Shown here piece after piece: positions 37,948-47,406 of a DNA stretch of 64,000 nt. Each line of letters begins with the position of its first letter. Within the stretch, counting starts at the first letter, position 1. The DNA comes from Hyphomicrobiales bacterium 4NK60-0047b. GTDB lineage: Bacteria; Pseudomonadota; Alphaproteobacteria; Rhizobiales; HXMU1428-3. The notes under the pieces were generated by a model. The model saw only the letters and a program-made list of their open reading frames with translations. It searched no databases and was not told the origin of the DNA. A program made the position numbers and the translations under genes. The stretch spans positions 124,001 through 188,000 of the forward strand of contig BAABWY010000001.1 of NCBI GenBank assembly GCA_040367435.1, written 5' to 3'.

Positions 37948-38321
37948 CACAACACCCGCCAACCCTATTAATCTTTTGTTAACCCCAAAAGCGGCATCAT
38001 TACAGCGTGATGTAAATGATTCTTCTCAAATTCTCATTTACTCCGCAAACTGATAATGGATAAGACTTGTTCTTCATATTGATTTTTTAAAAATTGAACA
38101 TGAGAAGAGTTTCAATTGTAATAACTCAACAACGAAAAACAAAGCTTGGAAATATCAGGTACTGTTCTGCAATAGAACAGTGTCACAGCGCTAAAAGGAG
38201 CTTCATTCAAGCCCGAATGCAAAGCCGACCTTTTACATGTGATTAAAAACTGAAGCGTACCTGTCGTGTTTTTATAAAATGAATGACCCCAGAATTTTTC
38301 ATTTTATATAATGACCTCTAC
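37948..38321. other. Gene-free stretch
   Basis: AT-rich sequence between repeat copy 6 and the stop of the phosphoesterase gene. A short GTACTGTTCTGCAATAGAAC palindrome (38158) is visible; nothing else is supported. Confidence 0.35.
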
Positions 38322-39149
38322 TTAAGAACTGACCCAAAATAGCGGCTCGGATCGACTTAAAGGTCCTCCGAGCCGCAATTCTTGAGCCTTTGTTGCCAAT
38401 CCAGTTTTTTCATCAATCTCTACACAAAACCCAGCCAACGTGGCATCGCCAAGTTTTGGAGTAAACCGGCCCTTTGGAACCCGCGTAACAAATCTCTCAA
38501 TCGGCTCATCAGCTTCCATTCCAATCACACTATCATAACAACCACACATGCCAGCATCTGTCAGATAAGCTGTTCCGCCATTCAAAACCCGCCCATCAGA
38601 TGTCGGCGCATGAGTATGCGTTCCAACAACCATAGAGGCCCTCCCATCAACAAAATGCCCCATAGCTTGTTTTTCAGAGGTTGCTTCAGCATGAAAATCG
38701 ATTAAAATCGCGTCAACCATATCCCCAAGAGGAGACATTTCAATCTCTCGCTCAATCGCTGCAAATGGGCAGTCCATTTCCGGCATGAACACCCGGCCAA
38801 CAGCATGAATAACCAAAACATCATGTCCCTTATGAGAGCGATAAATACTTGCTCCTCGCCCGGCAACACCAGCGGGAAAATTAATAGGACGAAGTAATTG
38901 CGGTTGCCGTTCAATAAAAACAAGAGCATCGCGTTGGTCCCAGATATGATCCCCGCCTGTAACCACATCAGCACCAGCATCAATGAGAGAATTCAAAATA
39001 TCTTCAGTGATACCAAAACCACCAGCAGCATTATCTGCATTTACAATTACAAAATCGAGATCATAAGTCTCTCGCAATTGGGGTAGCTGTTCTACAACGG
39101 CCCGCCGTCCATCCCGGCCAACAACATCACCCAAAAATAAAACGCGCAT
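38322..39149 (-). CDS. YmdB-family (TIGR00282-type) metallophosphoesterase
   Basis: About 275 residues with metal ligands in FLGDVVGRDGRRAV, VNADNAAGGFGI, TGGDHIWDQRD, VIHAVGRVFM, LIDFHAEATSEKQAMG and VGTHTHAPTSD. YmdB of Bacillus is a 2',3'-cyclic-nucleotide phosphodiesterase; activity here is inferred from the family. The ATG at 39149 gives MRVLFLGD as expected; the frame is open upstream but without a ribosome binding site. It is followed by no gene on its strand for about 1 kb and sits 132 bp after fau, so the two may be co-transcribed. Confidence 0.92.
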   Translation of the reverse strand: MRVLFLGDVVGRDGRRAVVEQLPQLRETYDLDFVIVNADNAAGGFGITEDILNSLIDAGADVVTGGDHIWDQRDALVFIERQPQLLRPINFPAGVAGRGASIYRSHKGHDVLVIHAVGRVFMPEMDCPFAAIEREIEMSPLGDMVDAILIDFHAEATSEKQAMGHFVDGRASMVVGTHTHAPTSDGRVLNGGTAYLTDAGMCGCYDSVIGMEADEPIERFVTRVPKGRFTPKLGDATLAGFCVEIDEKTGLATKAQELRLGGPLSRSEPLFWVSS

Positions 39150-39281
39150 AAAATACCTGCTAACTAAAGCGCCCCATAGCAATTTAAAATTTGCTAGAAA
39201 GAGCAAACTAAATTTCGTAAAAATAAAAATCCCAATCAATTCGAGTTGCCATTTCAGCAAACGGTTTGATTGGGAACAAAT

Positions 39282-39932
39282 TTAAGACTGTTTTAAATAC
39301 CTTACTTGGCGATCTTCAGTCCACATCTTGCAAAAACTAGGACTAATAAGCCCATCTAAATATTGATCATGAGGCTGTTTAGGAAGGTCATCAACGATTT
39401 GCGTCTCAAAGGCCAAACCAATGGTCAATAACTCTTTCCCAGAATATTTTTCTCCGGTATATTTTTCAATGGTCCGATCATAAAAACCACCCCCTTGACC
39501 AAGACGAACCCCCATTTGGTCCACCCCAACTAACGGCAGAAACATCACATCAGGGTTCAAAATACGAGCTGTTGAAAGGGGCTGCAAAGTACCAAGCGCT
39601 CCACTGATCAACAAATCACCAGGGCTCCATTGCCTAAATTGCAACGGTGCGTTCTTTTCAACCACTTCTGGCATACAAAGAAGAGCACCCTTCTCATGAA
39701 ACTCTGTCATTAAAGGTCTGGGGTCTATTTCACTACCAATGGGAATATACCCAGCGATTACAGTATCAGTTAATTTCAAATGAGTAACGGAACCATCAAG
39801 CAAAGGCCGCGCCATATCAACTAACTTTAAAGCAGCACATTCTTCAGAAGCTTGATCATTTTGAAAGGCTTGTGAGCGTTTTCTATATAATTTTTGACGC
39901 AACTCTTTCTTCATATTCATTTTTAAACTCAT
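39282..39932 (-). CDS. fau: 5-formyltetrahydrofolate cyclo-ligase
   Basis: Recycles 5-formyl-THF to 5,10-methenyl-THF with ATP. About 216 residues: N-terminal KKELRQKLYRKRSQAF, IAGYIPIGSEIDPRPL, and the signature VRLGQGGGFYDRTI. The start is uncertain among Met codons at 39932, 39920 and 39914; none has a strong site. It lies directly downstream of the 6S RNA gene, the same synteny as ssrS-ygfA in enterobacteria. Confidence 0.93.
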   Translation of the reverse strand: MSLKMNMKKELRQKLYRKRSQAFQNDQASEECAALKLVDMARPLLDGSVTHLKLTDTVIAGYIPIGSEIDPRPLMTEFHEKGALLCMPEVVEKNAPLQFRQWSPGDLLISGALGTLQPLSTARILNPDVMFLPLVGVDQMGVRLGQGGGFYDRTIEKYTGEKYSGKELLTIGLAFETQIVDDLPKQPHDQYLDGLISPSFCKMWTEDRQVRYLKQS

Positions 39933-40045
39933 CAGGTCTCAGGCTTAAACAAGGATGAACCAAGAAATGAAGCCCAAAGCAAGAAAAAATTCGTGAAAAG
40001 GAAAAAGTTAGGCTCTAAACTAAGAAAATTGTAAAAACAAGAATA

Positions 40046-40200
40046 GCTGAGCCACATATGCCGTCGGATATAGCAGTTCCCTGGATCCCTACATTGTAGG
40101 TGGGCGCCGATTAATTAAGGCCACGGCCAAAACCAGGGTCAGCTCCCTAGAGAAACTTATAGGCCCCGGAAAAACATCACCTAACGTACAAAGCAGCTCA
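40046..40200 (-). ncRNA. ssrS: 6S RNA
   Basis: The minus strand shows the alphaproteobacterial 6S pattern: a 5' half with CCGGGGCCTATAAG and CTAGGGAGCTGACCCTGG, a central apical part (GCCGTGGCC ... GGCGCCCACCTACAATGTAGG), and a 3' half CCAGGGAACTGCTATAT then CGGCATATGTGGC. CCCTGG and CCAGGG pair to flank the open bubble that mimics promoter DNA and binds sigma-70 RNA polymerase. Ends are estimated to within about ten bases. Location just upstream of fau supports the call. Confidence 0.88.
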
Positions 40201-40354
40201 ACTGTTGATTTATCACATATGAAGTCCAATTGGAATGACAAGAACCAAACGTAATAATGATAACAAATATTCTTATCAGCTGAAAAACACGATCAATAAC
40301 TCGCAATATTAAATTGAAGTAAAAACAATCAATTAAACAAAATCAAAAAATAGA

Positions 40355-40624
40355 CTAACTATCTATTTCACCTAACTCTTTTAAGATAAGCGCCTCGATT
40401 TTATCCAATCTCTCTAAAAATAATTTCTGTTGACCTTCAAGTTCAGAAATACGAACCAAGGAAGCTTCAAGCTCCTTTTTAAGGTCATCACGTTCATGCG
40501 TGATTTTTTCTAATTCAACAGTCAATAAACTAATATCTGACTCAAGCTGGCCAATAGCCATACCTTCAGCGTCAGTCTCCAAAATACGAGTGGTGGGCGG
40601 ATCAGACACGTCACGATCACTCAT
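40355..40624 (-). CDS. Small coiled-coil protein (DUF4164- or ZapB-like)
   Basis: 89 residues, mostly one coiled coil: LESDISLLTVELEKITHERD, LKKELEASLVRISELEGQQK, then LFLERLDKIEALILKELGE. GGGAGAAA precedes the ATG. In Rhizobiales a DUF4164 coiled-coil gene and zapA often lie upstream of the 6S RNA-fau pair; this could be the DUF4164 member, but I cannot distinguish it from a ZapB-like protein. No zapA is present here. Confidence 0.7.
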   Translation of the reverse strand: MSDRDVSDPPTTRILETDAEGMAIGQLESDISLLTVELEKITHERDDLKKELEASLVRISELEGQQKLFLERLDKIEALILKELGEIDS

Positions 40625-41272
40625 AAATTTCTCCCACTAAAAAAAATAAATGTGCAGTCCCGTGTAGATCGAAATTAATCATAAGGAACATAAAGTTATC
40701 TTAAATGATTTTAAAAAAACGCAACTTTGTAGCATGGTTCATATAAAAAAATAAGATCACCCTTAATTACACTCAAAAATTTAAACCAAAATTATAGCAA
40801 AAATAGGAATACTTGTCCGTACTATTATAATTTTTTCTTTGAATATCAACATATAACACTCAAAAGCCTTTTTACTGGCTTTTCCATGTTTAGCCAGCCT
40901 AATCAGAAGAGCTAGTAAATAAAGTTTAACCATCTGTGCCAAAAAAAATTGAACCCAATAAACAAAATAATGAAGCAATAATAAAAAAGACAATTGCATT
41001 CAGAGCCAAGTTGGGCGAAAACACCCCCAGAACTAAAGTTCATGAATATGAAATATGGAGAAATTGAGTTCGTCAGCACTTTACCTCTTGATAATACGGT
41101 AAAATGACTGTGTCTCTCAACGCGACGAAATGAACTATTGGCATATCGTCGCGAAAAGGGCACATAGACAACCAGTTGAATAAGAACGGGCACATCACAA
41201 CAAGTCAATCATCTATATTAGTCCGAGTAATATGGAATTGAAGCCCTAAAAAAGAAAATTTAGGAGAGGACT
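40625..41272. other. Large intergenic region upstream of gapA
   Basis: About 650 AT-rich bases. A weak AAAAGCC/GGCTTTT hairpin lies at 40868-40888 and a perfect CGCGACGA/TCGTCGCG inverted repeat with a 17-nt spacer at 41121-41153. Open frames on the minus strand have no ribosome binding sites and odd compositions. No RNA gene recognised. Confidence 0.4.
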
Positions 41273-42283
41273 ATGGCACTTAAGGTTGCAATTAATGGAT
41301 TTGGACGTATCGGCAGAAACGTCTTGCGCGCAGCCGCTGAAGCCAACAGACAAGACATCGAGTTTGTTGCAATTAATGACCTAACCCCAATTGAAACAAC
41401 AGCACACCTACTGCGCTATGACAGTGTTCACGGTCGTTATCCAGGTGAAGTAACTATTACTGGCGATACAATTGACATTGGTCAGGGCCCAATTAAAGTT
41501 CTAGCAGAACGTGATCCAGCTAAACTGCCTTGGGGCGAACTTGGCATTGATGTTGTAATGGAATGTACTGGTATCTTCAGTGCAAAAGAAAAAGCCATCA
41601 CTCACATAACAGACGCTGGTGCTAAAAAAGTGCTTGTCTCAGCTCCATCAGCTGGTGCTGACATCACAGTTGTTTATGGTGTAAACCATGACCAGATTAC
41701 AGCTGATCATCAGGTTGTCTCAAACGCGTCATGTACAACAAACTGCTTGGCTCCAATGGCTAAAGTTCTAAATGAACTTTGTGGCATTGAGACAGGCTTC
41801 ATGACCACGATCCACGCCTACACAGCTGATCAGCGCATTCACGATCTACCTCATAGTGATATGTACCGCGCAAGAGCAGCAGCATTATCAATGATCCCAA
41901 CATCAACTGGTGCAGCTAAAGCGGTTGGACTTGTTCTACCCGAACTAAACGGCAAATTGGATGGTGTCGCAGTTCGCGTACCAACTCCAAACGTTTCTAT
42001 GGTGGATTTGAAATTCTTACCTGGCCGCGAAACATCTGTTGAAGAAATTAATGCAGCAGTAACAAAAGCCGCTGAAAATGAGTTAAAAGGCGTGATTAAT
42101 ATCGTCACTGAGCCACTTGTCTCAATCGATTTTAACCACAACCCAGCATCATCTTCATTTGATGTCACTCAAACAAAATTAATTGATGGCAAATTAGCAC
42201 GCGTTATGTCGTGGTACGATAATGAATGGGGCTTCTCTAACCGCATGTTAGATACAGTCGCAACAATGGGTAAATTCGTCTAA
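41273..42283 (+). CDS. gapA: Glyceraldehyde-3-phosphate dehydrogenase
   Basis: NAD-dependent glycolytic/gluconeogenic enzyme, 336 residues. The Rossmann start is [17 protein letters not shown], the active-site Cys lies in [13 protein letters not shown], and further blocks are [12 protein letters not shown] and [21 protein letters not shown] precedes the ATG. A strong terminator follows directly, so it is monocistronic here; tkt and pgk, which often flank gap in Rhizobiales, are absent. Confidence 0.98.
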   Translation: MALKVAINGFGRIGRNVLRAAAEANRQDIEFVAINDLTPIETTAHLLRYDSVHGRYPGEVTITGDTIDIGQGPIKVLAERDPAKLPWGELGIDVVMECTGIFSAKEKAITHITDAGAKKVLVSAPSAGADITVVYGVNHDQITADHQVVSNASCTTNCLAPMAKVLNELCGIETGFMTTIHAYTADQRIHDLPHSDMYRARAAALSMIPTSTGAAKAVGLVLPELNGKLDGVAVRVPTPNVSMVDLKFLPGRETSVEEINAAVTKAAENELKGVINIVTEPLVSIDFNHNPASSSFDVTQTKLIDGKLARVMSWYDNEWGFSNRMLDTVATMGKFV

Positions 42284-42312
42284 ACCTGTTGCACATCAAC
42301 AAATTTAAGCTT

Positions 42313-42350
42313 AAAGCCTCTTATAGTTTTCCTATAAGGGGCTTTTTGTT
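42313..42350 (+). terminator. gapA terminator
   Basis: AAAGCC-CTTATAG/CTATAAG-GGCTTT stem with one mismatch followed by TTTTTGTTATT, about 30 nt after the gapA stop. Confidence 0.85.
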
Positions 42351-42405
42351 ATTGCTGTACCGGAAACAAAATATACACTAAAGAAAACAACCAGCCTTCC
42401 TACAT

Positions 42406-42609
42406 GAAGAAAGAGCATTGCCCTTTTCGGGCAATGGGACATGGCGAAGCACTTCGCGAAGCCCGGCGCACAAGATCAGCCCGAACAGAGCGCAGCGAGT
42501 ACGGATAAGCTGATCGCAAAAAAATGCCGCCCCTCGGAGGCCCAAGCGCCATTAGCGCTTGGAATAGCCGTGAGAGAAATAAGCGGATGCTAGTGGGCAT
42601 CTGAAGCGC
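42406..42609 (+). repeat. Modular stem-loop element, copy 7 (full-length, modules B and C)
   Basis: GAAGAAAG, S1 ATTGCCC/GGGCAAT, GGACATG, S2 GGC...GCC, module B (GATCAGC/GCTGATC around CCGAACAGAGC...GCGAGTACGG), GCCCCTCGGAGG, S4 CAAGCGC/GCGCTTG, AATAGCCGTGAGAGA, then module C (GCGGATGCTAGTGGGCATCT). Its end is 20 nt before the ThiE-like start codon. Confidence 0.85.
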
Positions 42610-42628
42610 AGAAAAGAGATATAACACT

Positions 42629-43318
42629 ATGAACACAACCAATGAAACTGAGCTAGAGCTCGCTCCCCCACCTCAGATCTACCTAATCATGGATCTCTCT
42701 TTAACCGAGACACCACTGGAAGACATCAAAACAATTGCTAGAGAAATAAACACGCCTGAATTCACGCCCCTTTCCTCTCTTTTAATCAAGCCAAACGATC
42801 CAAAGTCATTATGCTCAAAAGAACTTGTAAAAGACATTCAAGCCGAAAACATCGCCGTCTTGATAGAAGACAACGTCCCTCTTGCCAAATCTTTAAACGC
42901 AGACGGCATCCACTTAAGTGATGATGACGAGGACATTTTCAAAGCAGCAATAGAGACGTTAAGCGAAGACGTCATCATTGGTATAAAAGCAAAACAATCT
43001 CGCCACAAAGCTATGATATTTGCTGAAGAAGGATGTTCTTACGTAGCTATTGATCTCTTTGACCAAGAAACACAGACAAGAGAGTTAGAAGAATTTGAAC
43101 GTCCACCAGAAATTAATTGGTGGGTCTCACTCTTTAGCACCCCCTGTGTCGCATGGGATATCTCATCAACAGAACAAGCGATTGAAGCCACCAAACAAGG
43201 GGCAGATTTTCTTGGGTTAGCTCCTGAATTTTGGCAACAAGGAGAAAACAGTGCGAAAATTATTGATGAATGCGTAAAAACAACATCAGCAATTGAGCGT
43301 TATTTACCTGCTCTTTAA
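42629..43318 (+). CDS. Degenerate thiamine-phosphate synthase-like protein
   Basis: 229 residues with a ThiE/TenI TIM-barrel pattern: QIYLIMDLSL at the first strand, ADGIHLSDDDED in place of the usual ADGVHLGQxD, and GADFLGLAPEFWQQGE in place of the GADYxGxGPxF phosphate-binding segment. The pyrophosphate-binding lysine and threonine region (TxTK) is not evident, so catalysis is doubtful. Rhizobiales often carry such a ThiE-like gene near gap/fba. It is probably co-oriented with the Sel1 gene 58 bp downstream. Confidence 0.7.
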   Translation: MNTTNETELELAPPPQIYLIMDLSLTETPLEDIKTIAREINTPEFTPLSSLLIKPNDPKSLCSKELVKDIQAENIAVLIEDNVPLAKSLNADGIHLSDDDEDIFKAAIETLSEDVIIGIKAKQSRHKAMIFAEEGCSYVAIDLFDQETQTRELEEFERPPEINWWVSLFSTPCVAWDISSTEQAIEATKQGADFLGLAPEFWQQGENSAKIIDECVKTTSAIERYLPAL

Positions 43319-43376
43319 TTTTGCAAAATTGATATAATTCTCAAAACTTTAGATTGATTACCCAATTAGGTGAAAC

Positions 43377-44387
43377 ATGCACAAACAACAACCTGAACCA
43401 GAAAAAGACGAAGGTCTGAACTTAACTAAAACACTCTGTTTTGTTCTAAGTTTATCAGCTCTTTTCACAGTCGTTTTACTGAACGTGCCAATCTTAAAGT
43501 CAAATGCAATAGCCGCTAAAAATTCAAACGCAGCTTCCAAACTTACTCTTGGCGAACAAGCCTATGATGCCTTTGAAGAGGGAAAATACATCACGGCCTT
43601 AAAACTTGCAGAAAAAGCCGCTGAAAAAGGTGAAGCAAACGCCTACACTCTATTGGGCCGCATATATGCCGGAGGCTTAGGTGTAGCTAAAAGTTCTAAA
43701 ACAGCCGCCAAATGGTACGAGCTTGGAGCAAAAAAAGACGAAGTCCACTCTCTCGTTGCTCTAGGAAAACAATTTGCAATTGGTGATGGCGTCAAAAAGA
43801 ACAAACTAAAAGCCGCAAATTATTTTGAAAGAGCTGCAAAAAAGGGTGAAGCCCAGGCTCAATATAACCTTGCCCTCATTTACGCTAAAGGTGATGGACG
43901 CAAACAAGATGTTTTCGCAGCAGCCGAATGGTTAAAAAAAGCGGCCGTTAATGAGCTAGTCGTTGCTCAATATGACCTCGGAACCCTTTATTCAATTGGG
44001 CGCGGTGTAAAAAAAGATCCACTAAAAGCAGCTCAATGGACAGGAAAAGCTGCCAAACAAGGCCATACTGCCGCTGAATTAGAATATGCCATCATGTTAT
44101 TTAAAGGACGCGGTGTGAAAAAAGATCAAAAGCAAGCGTTCCAATATTTCAAGTCAAGCGCCAGTAAAGGGAACCCAGTTGCACAAAACAGGTTAGCACG
44201 CCTTTATGCATATGGCGTCGCAACAGAGCCAAACCCCGTACAAGCTGCCAAATGGCATATGATTGCAAGGAATGCAGGCATAGCAGACATGAAAATGGAT
44301 TTGTTCATAGCCAAATTACCAAAAGACATGAAAGCCAAAGCCCAGGCAGAGCTGGATGCCATGCAAGGCACCAACGGACTATATTAA
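43377..44387 (+). CDS. Sel1-repeat (TPR-like) envelope protein
   Basis: 336 residues: a short N-terminus, one TM or uncleaved signal segment (TLCFVLSLSALFTVVLLNV, about 20-38), then at least six Sel1 repeats of about 36 residues, each with the A-x-x-W/Y-x-x-x-A-A pattern: AYTLLGRIYAGGLGVAKSS, AQYNLALIYAKGDGRK, AQYDLGTLYSIGRGVKKD and AQNRLARLYAYGVATEPN. Sel1 proteins mediate protein contacts. AGGTGAAAC supports the start. Function unknown. Confidence 0.87.
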   Translation: MHKQQPEPEKDEGLNLTKTLCFVLSLSALFTVVLLNVPILKSNAIAAKNSNAASKLTLGEQAYDAFEEGKYITALKLAEKAAEKGEANAYTLLGRIYAGGLGVAKSSKTAAKWYELGAKKDEVHSLVALGKQFAIGDGVKKNKLKAANYFERAAKKGEAQAQYNLALIYAKGDGRKQDVFAAAEWLKKAAVNELVVAQYDLGTLYSIGRGVKKDPLKAAQWTGKAAKQGHTAAELEYAIMLFKGRGVKKDQKQAFQYFKSSASKGNPVAQNRLARLYAYGVATEPNPVQAAKWHMIARNAGIADMKMDLFIAKLPKDMKAKAQAELDAMQGTNGLY

Positions 44388-44731
44388 TCTGTCTGATCTC
44401 AACAAAAATGCAGACACCGGCTGATATAAGCTGATTTTCGTGAATTTCATTAAGATTGAATGAGCTTTCTTAAACAGAGAGCCATCACACAGCTTGACGC
44501 CTCTTATCTTTGCCCTTAAGCAAGGTGTCTAAATTGATTTCAAATGCTATAAATTGCCAATGCGCCGCTGTTCATAGGGGTAAACATCTGTCTTACCCTT
44601 CAGAAAAGAGCTTCAGGCAGCAGAAGTTGAATTAAAAACAGTCATTCAAGTAAAAACAAAAAAGATCACCAGATCAATCTTAGTGAACAGCGCACGCATC
44701 CTAAGAAAATACAATTAAGGGAAACAAACAG
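44388..44731. other. efp upstream region
   Basis: About 340 bp, likely with the efp promoter (TTGATT at 44533 with a TATAAA downstream is a candidate). An AGGGGTA/TACCCTT hairpin occurs near 44574-44600. No further gene seen. Confidence 0.35.
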
Positions 44732-45298
44732 ATGAAAATCAATGGCAATGAAATTCGCCCCGGAAATGTCGTACAACATAAAGGCGGTCTATGGGTTGCA
44801 GTGAAAACACAAGCTGTTAAACCCGGCAAAGGCGGCGCATTCAATCAGGTTGAATTGAAAAACCTCATTGAGGGAACAAAATTAAACGAACGCTTTCGTG
44901 CTTCCGAGACCGTTGAAAGAGTACGTCTAGAGCAAGATGATTTTCAATTTCTCTATGCAGAAGGTGACATGATGGTTTTCATGAACATTGAAAACTACGA
45001 ACAAATCGAGCTGGAAAAAGACTTTATCGGCGAACGCGCCGTATTTTTACAAGACGGCATGAAAGTTGTTCTTGAAAGCTATGAAGGCAAGCAAATCGGT
45101 GTCTCATTACCAGATCAGGTGACATTAGAAGTCACTGAAACAGAACCGGTTGTCAAAGGACAAACAGCAGCCAAATCAAACAAACCATCAATCTTAGAAA
45201 ATGGCTTGCGGATCATGGTGCCACCTTTCATCGCAGTTGGTGAAAAAATCGTCGTTGATACAAATGAACTCATTTACCTTCGCCGTGCCGAACAATAA
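44732..45298 (+). CDS. efp: Translation elongation factor P
   Basis: Rescues ribosomes stalled at polyproline. 188 residues, three beta-barrel domains: KOW-like N-terminus [19 protein letters not shown], the loop with the modifiable lysine [16 protein letters not shown], domain [14 protein letters not shown], and C-terminal signature [20 protein letters not shown] precedes the ATG. The Lys modification enzymes are not in this window. Confidence 0.98.
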   Translation: MKINGNEIRPGNVVQHKGGLWVAVKTQAVKPGKGGAFNQVELKNLIEGTKLNERFRASETVERVRLEQDDFQFLYAEGDMMVFMNIENYEQIELEKDFIGERAVFLQDGMKVVLESYEGKQIGVSLPDQVTLEVTETEPVVKGQTAAKSNKPSILENGLRIMVPPFIAVGEKIVVDTNELIYLRRAEQ

Positions 45299-45367
45299 AA
45301 TAATAATCAGACAAAAAACATCTCCGTCGCTATTACTGGCGGAAGTCTACCATTAGCTCAATAAAGC

Positions 45368-45420
45368 TAGAGCGTCTCACCCAAAAAGGTAACTTATTTT
45401 GGGAAAGATGAGGCCCTCTA
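45368..45420. repeat. AGAGCG-type imperfect palindrome
   Basis: AGAGCGTCTCACCCAAAAAG pairs imperfectly with TTTTGGGAAAGATGAGGCCC then TCT. It lies between efp and suhB and resembles a Rhizobiales intergenic palindrome. Confidence 0.55.
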
Positions 45421-45448
45421 AAAGAATAATAATCAAAGGAATATCATC

Positions 45449-46240
45449 GTGCCAGCTTCCGCATTAATGAACGTCATGGTCGGCGCCGCCCGCAAAGCAA
45501 GTCGTCGCCTCATTCGCGATTTCAATGAGGTCGAACAACTACAAGTCTCAGTGAAAGGTCCTTCTGACTTTGTATCTCAAGCTGATTTAGCTTGCGAACA
45601 AACCTTACACGAAGAACTATCAAAAGCGCGGCAAGGCTATAGCTTCTTAATGGAAGAACAAGGCCTTGTTGAAGGGCCAGATAAAACGCACCGCTGGATT
45701 ATTGACCCTCTTGATGGCACAACGAATTTTCTTCACGGCATTCCACTATTTGCAATCTCCATCGCCCTAGAACGGGACGGTGAAATTGTAGCAGGCTTAG
45801 TTTATAACCCGGTTATGGATGAATATTTCACCGCAGAAAAAGGCAAAGGCGCCTTTTTAAATGATCGCCGCATTCGCATCGCCGGCCGCAAACAACTAGA
45901 CAACAGCGTTGTCGTCACCGGCATCCCACACAGAGGAAAATCAGGTCACGTTCAATTCTTAAAAGAAGAACAAGCCGTTATGAAGGAAGTCGCTGGCGTG
46001 AGACGCACCGGCTCAGCCGCCCTTGATTTAGCCTGGGTCGCAGCTGGTCGCTTTGATGCTTACTGGGAACGCGGTATCCAAGCCTGGGATATGGCAGCAG
46101 GTGTCATTTTGGTGCGAGAAGCAGGTGGTTTTGTTACCGATTTGGATTGTGATACCAAAATGCTGGACAAAGGTCATGTTCTTGCCGCAAATTTACCCCT
46201 CCATAAAGCCATGTTAAAAGTTCTGAAGTCCACAGATTAA
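45449..46240 (+). CDS. suhB: Inositol monophosphatase family protein (SuhB-like)
   Basis: 263 residues. Metal-dependent phosphatase motifs: SQADLACEQTL, LMEEQG (first metal Glu), WIIDPLDGTTNFLHGIP and WERGIQAWDMAAGVILVREAGG. Starts with GTG; AAGGAA lies eight bases upstream. Beyond inositol phosphate hydrolysis, SuhB takes part in rRNA transcription antitermination in E. coli; either role is possible. It follows efp in the same direction. Confidence 0.94.
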   Translation: MPASALMNVMVGAARKASRRLIRDFNEVEQLQVSVKGPSDFVSQADLACEQTLHEELSKARQGYSFLMEEQGLVEGPDKTHRWIIDPLDGTTNFLHGIPLFAISIALERDGEIVAGLVYNPVMDEYFTAEKGKGAFLNDRRIRIAGRKQLDNSVVVTGIPHRGKSGHVQFLKEEQAVMKEVAGVRRTGSAALDLAWVAAGRFDAYWERGIQAWDMAAGVILVREAGGFVTDLDCDTKMLDKGHVLAANLPLHKAMLKVLKSTD

Positions 46241-46424
46241 GCAAAAACAAAAATCGAAGCTTAACCAAAACAATCAAAAACATATCAGTTGTATACATTA
46301 AAAAGGTACATGCACTGGTTAAACGAATAATTTGATTCTATAGTGTTTTGCGGTAATGTGGACGTTGATTGATCAGACAGGGAGCATGCAACACCTATAA
46401 AAGTGGGTGCGCGTGTAAAAGTGA

Positions 46425-47405
46425 GTGGCAAAAGTAATGGTTACGGTATCCAAGCCTGGTGTTTACCTATGGCGCATGATTGTTTTTCTCACTTTAATTG
46501 GATTTCTGTCCGCAATCCTTTATAGCCAGATAAAAACGGCATTCATGTCTAATCCAGCCTTGAATGGCATGATTTTAGCTGTGCTTTTCATTGGTACACT
46601 TTATTCTTTTGGCCAAATTTTAAGACTTTATCCAGAAATCAGGTGGATTAATAATTTCCGCTTTGCTGATCCTGGCAACACTAAAGGCGCCAAAGCCCCG
46701 GTTATGCTAACCAGCATGGCGAACATGTTTCGAAATCAATCTGGCCCCTTCACACTTTCAACAAATGTGACTGGCGCTATTTTGGATTCAGTTGGCTCAC
46801 GCCTTGACGAAGCAAGAGACACCTCACGCTATCTAGTCGGTCTGCTAATTTTCCTAGGACTTTTAGGTACCTTTTGGGGCCTCCTTGGCACCATCCAATC
46901 AGTTGGTGCAACCATCAGCTCACTGGACACATCTGGCTCCGGCGGCGTAGCCGTTTTTGAAGCATTAAAACAAGGACTACAAGCTCCGCTACAAGGCATG
47001 GGCACAGCCTTTTCATCCTCACTCTTCGGTCTAGCAGGCTCACTAATTCTTGGTTTTCTAGATCTACAATCAGGGCAGTCCCAAAATCGCTTTTACCATG
47101 AAACCGAAGAATGGCTAGCTAGCATGACGACCGTTGAGACTGAAAACGGCAAAGGGGCAAGTGACAAAGTTGCAAACAACACCGAGCTTGCTCATATGTT
47201 AACAGCTGTTGCTGAGCGGCTAGATCGAAGCACTGGTGGCATGGTCAGTCAAAATGGTATCAACGTGGCCGATAGCCTCGAGCAACTCATTAGTCAAATG
47301 AGAGCTGAACAAAAGATCGTGCGGCAATGGATGGATGAACAAGCCAACCAAAATGCTGAAATGCGCCACTTAATGGCTGAGATACTCAAAAACAGAGGAC
47401 GTTAA
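46425..47405 (+). CDS. MotA/TolQ/ExbB-like proton-channel protein
   Basis: 326 residues. TM segments at about 17-35 (MIVFLTLIGFLSAIL), 42-62 (NGMILAVLFIGTLYSFG), 140-165 (YLVGLLIFLGLLGTFWGLLG) and 190-215 (GMGTAFSSSLFGLAGSLILG). The LLGTFWGLLGTIQSVGATI block corresponds to the MotA/ExbB pore signature. The C-terminal ~100 residues are soluble and helical. It is separated by only one base from the OmpA-like gene, a tight pair that presumably forms a peptidoglycan-anchored ion-driven complex. Starts with GTG. Confidence 0.85.
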   Translation: MAKVMVTVSKPGVYLWRMIVFLTLIGFLSAILYSQIKTAFMSNPALNGMILAVLFIGTLYSFGQILRLYPEIRWINNFRFADPGNTKGAKAPVMLTSMANMFRNQSGPFTLSTNVTGAILDSVGSRLDEARDTSRYLVGLLIFLGLLGTFWGLLGTIQSVGATISSLDTSGSGGVAVFEALKQGLQAPLQGMGTAFSSSLFGLAGSLILGFLDLQSGQSQNRFYHETEEWLASMTTVETENGKGASDKVANNTELAHMLTAVAERLDRSTGGMVSQNGINVADSLEQLISQMRAEQKIVRQWMDEQANQNAEMRHLMAEILKNRGR

Positions 47406-47406
47406 G

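Noticed and set aside
37293-38321. Insertion sequence or phage remnant between yebC and the phosphoesterase gene.
   Set aside because: No transposase or integrase frame is visible; the region consists of palindromic elements and AT-rich sequence.
40781-41208. Overlapping minus-strand open frames upstream of gapA encoding hydrophobic proteins.
   Set aside because: No ribosome binding sites, highly biased AT-derived composition, and two conflicting frames over the same bases.
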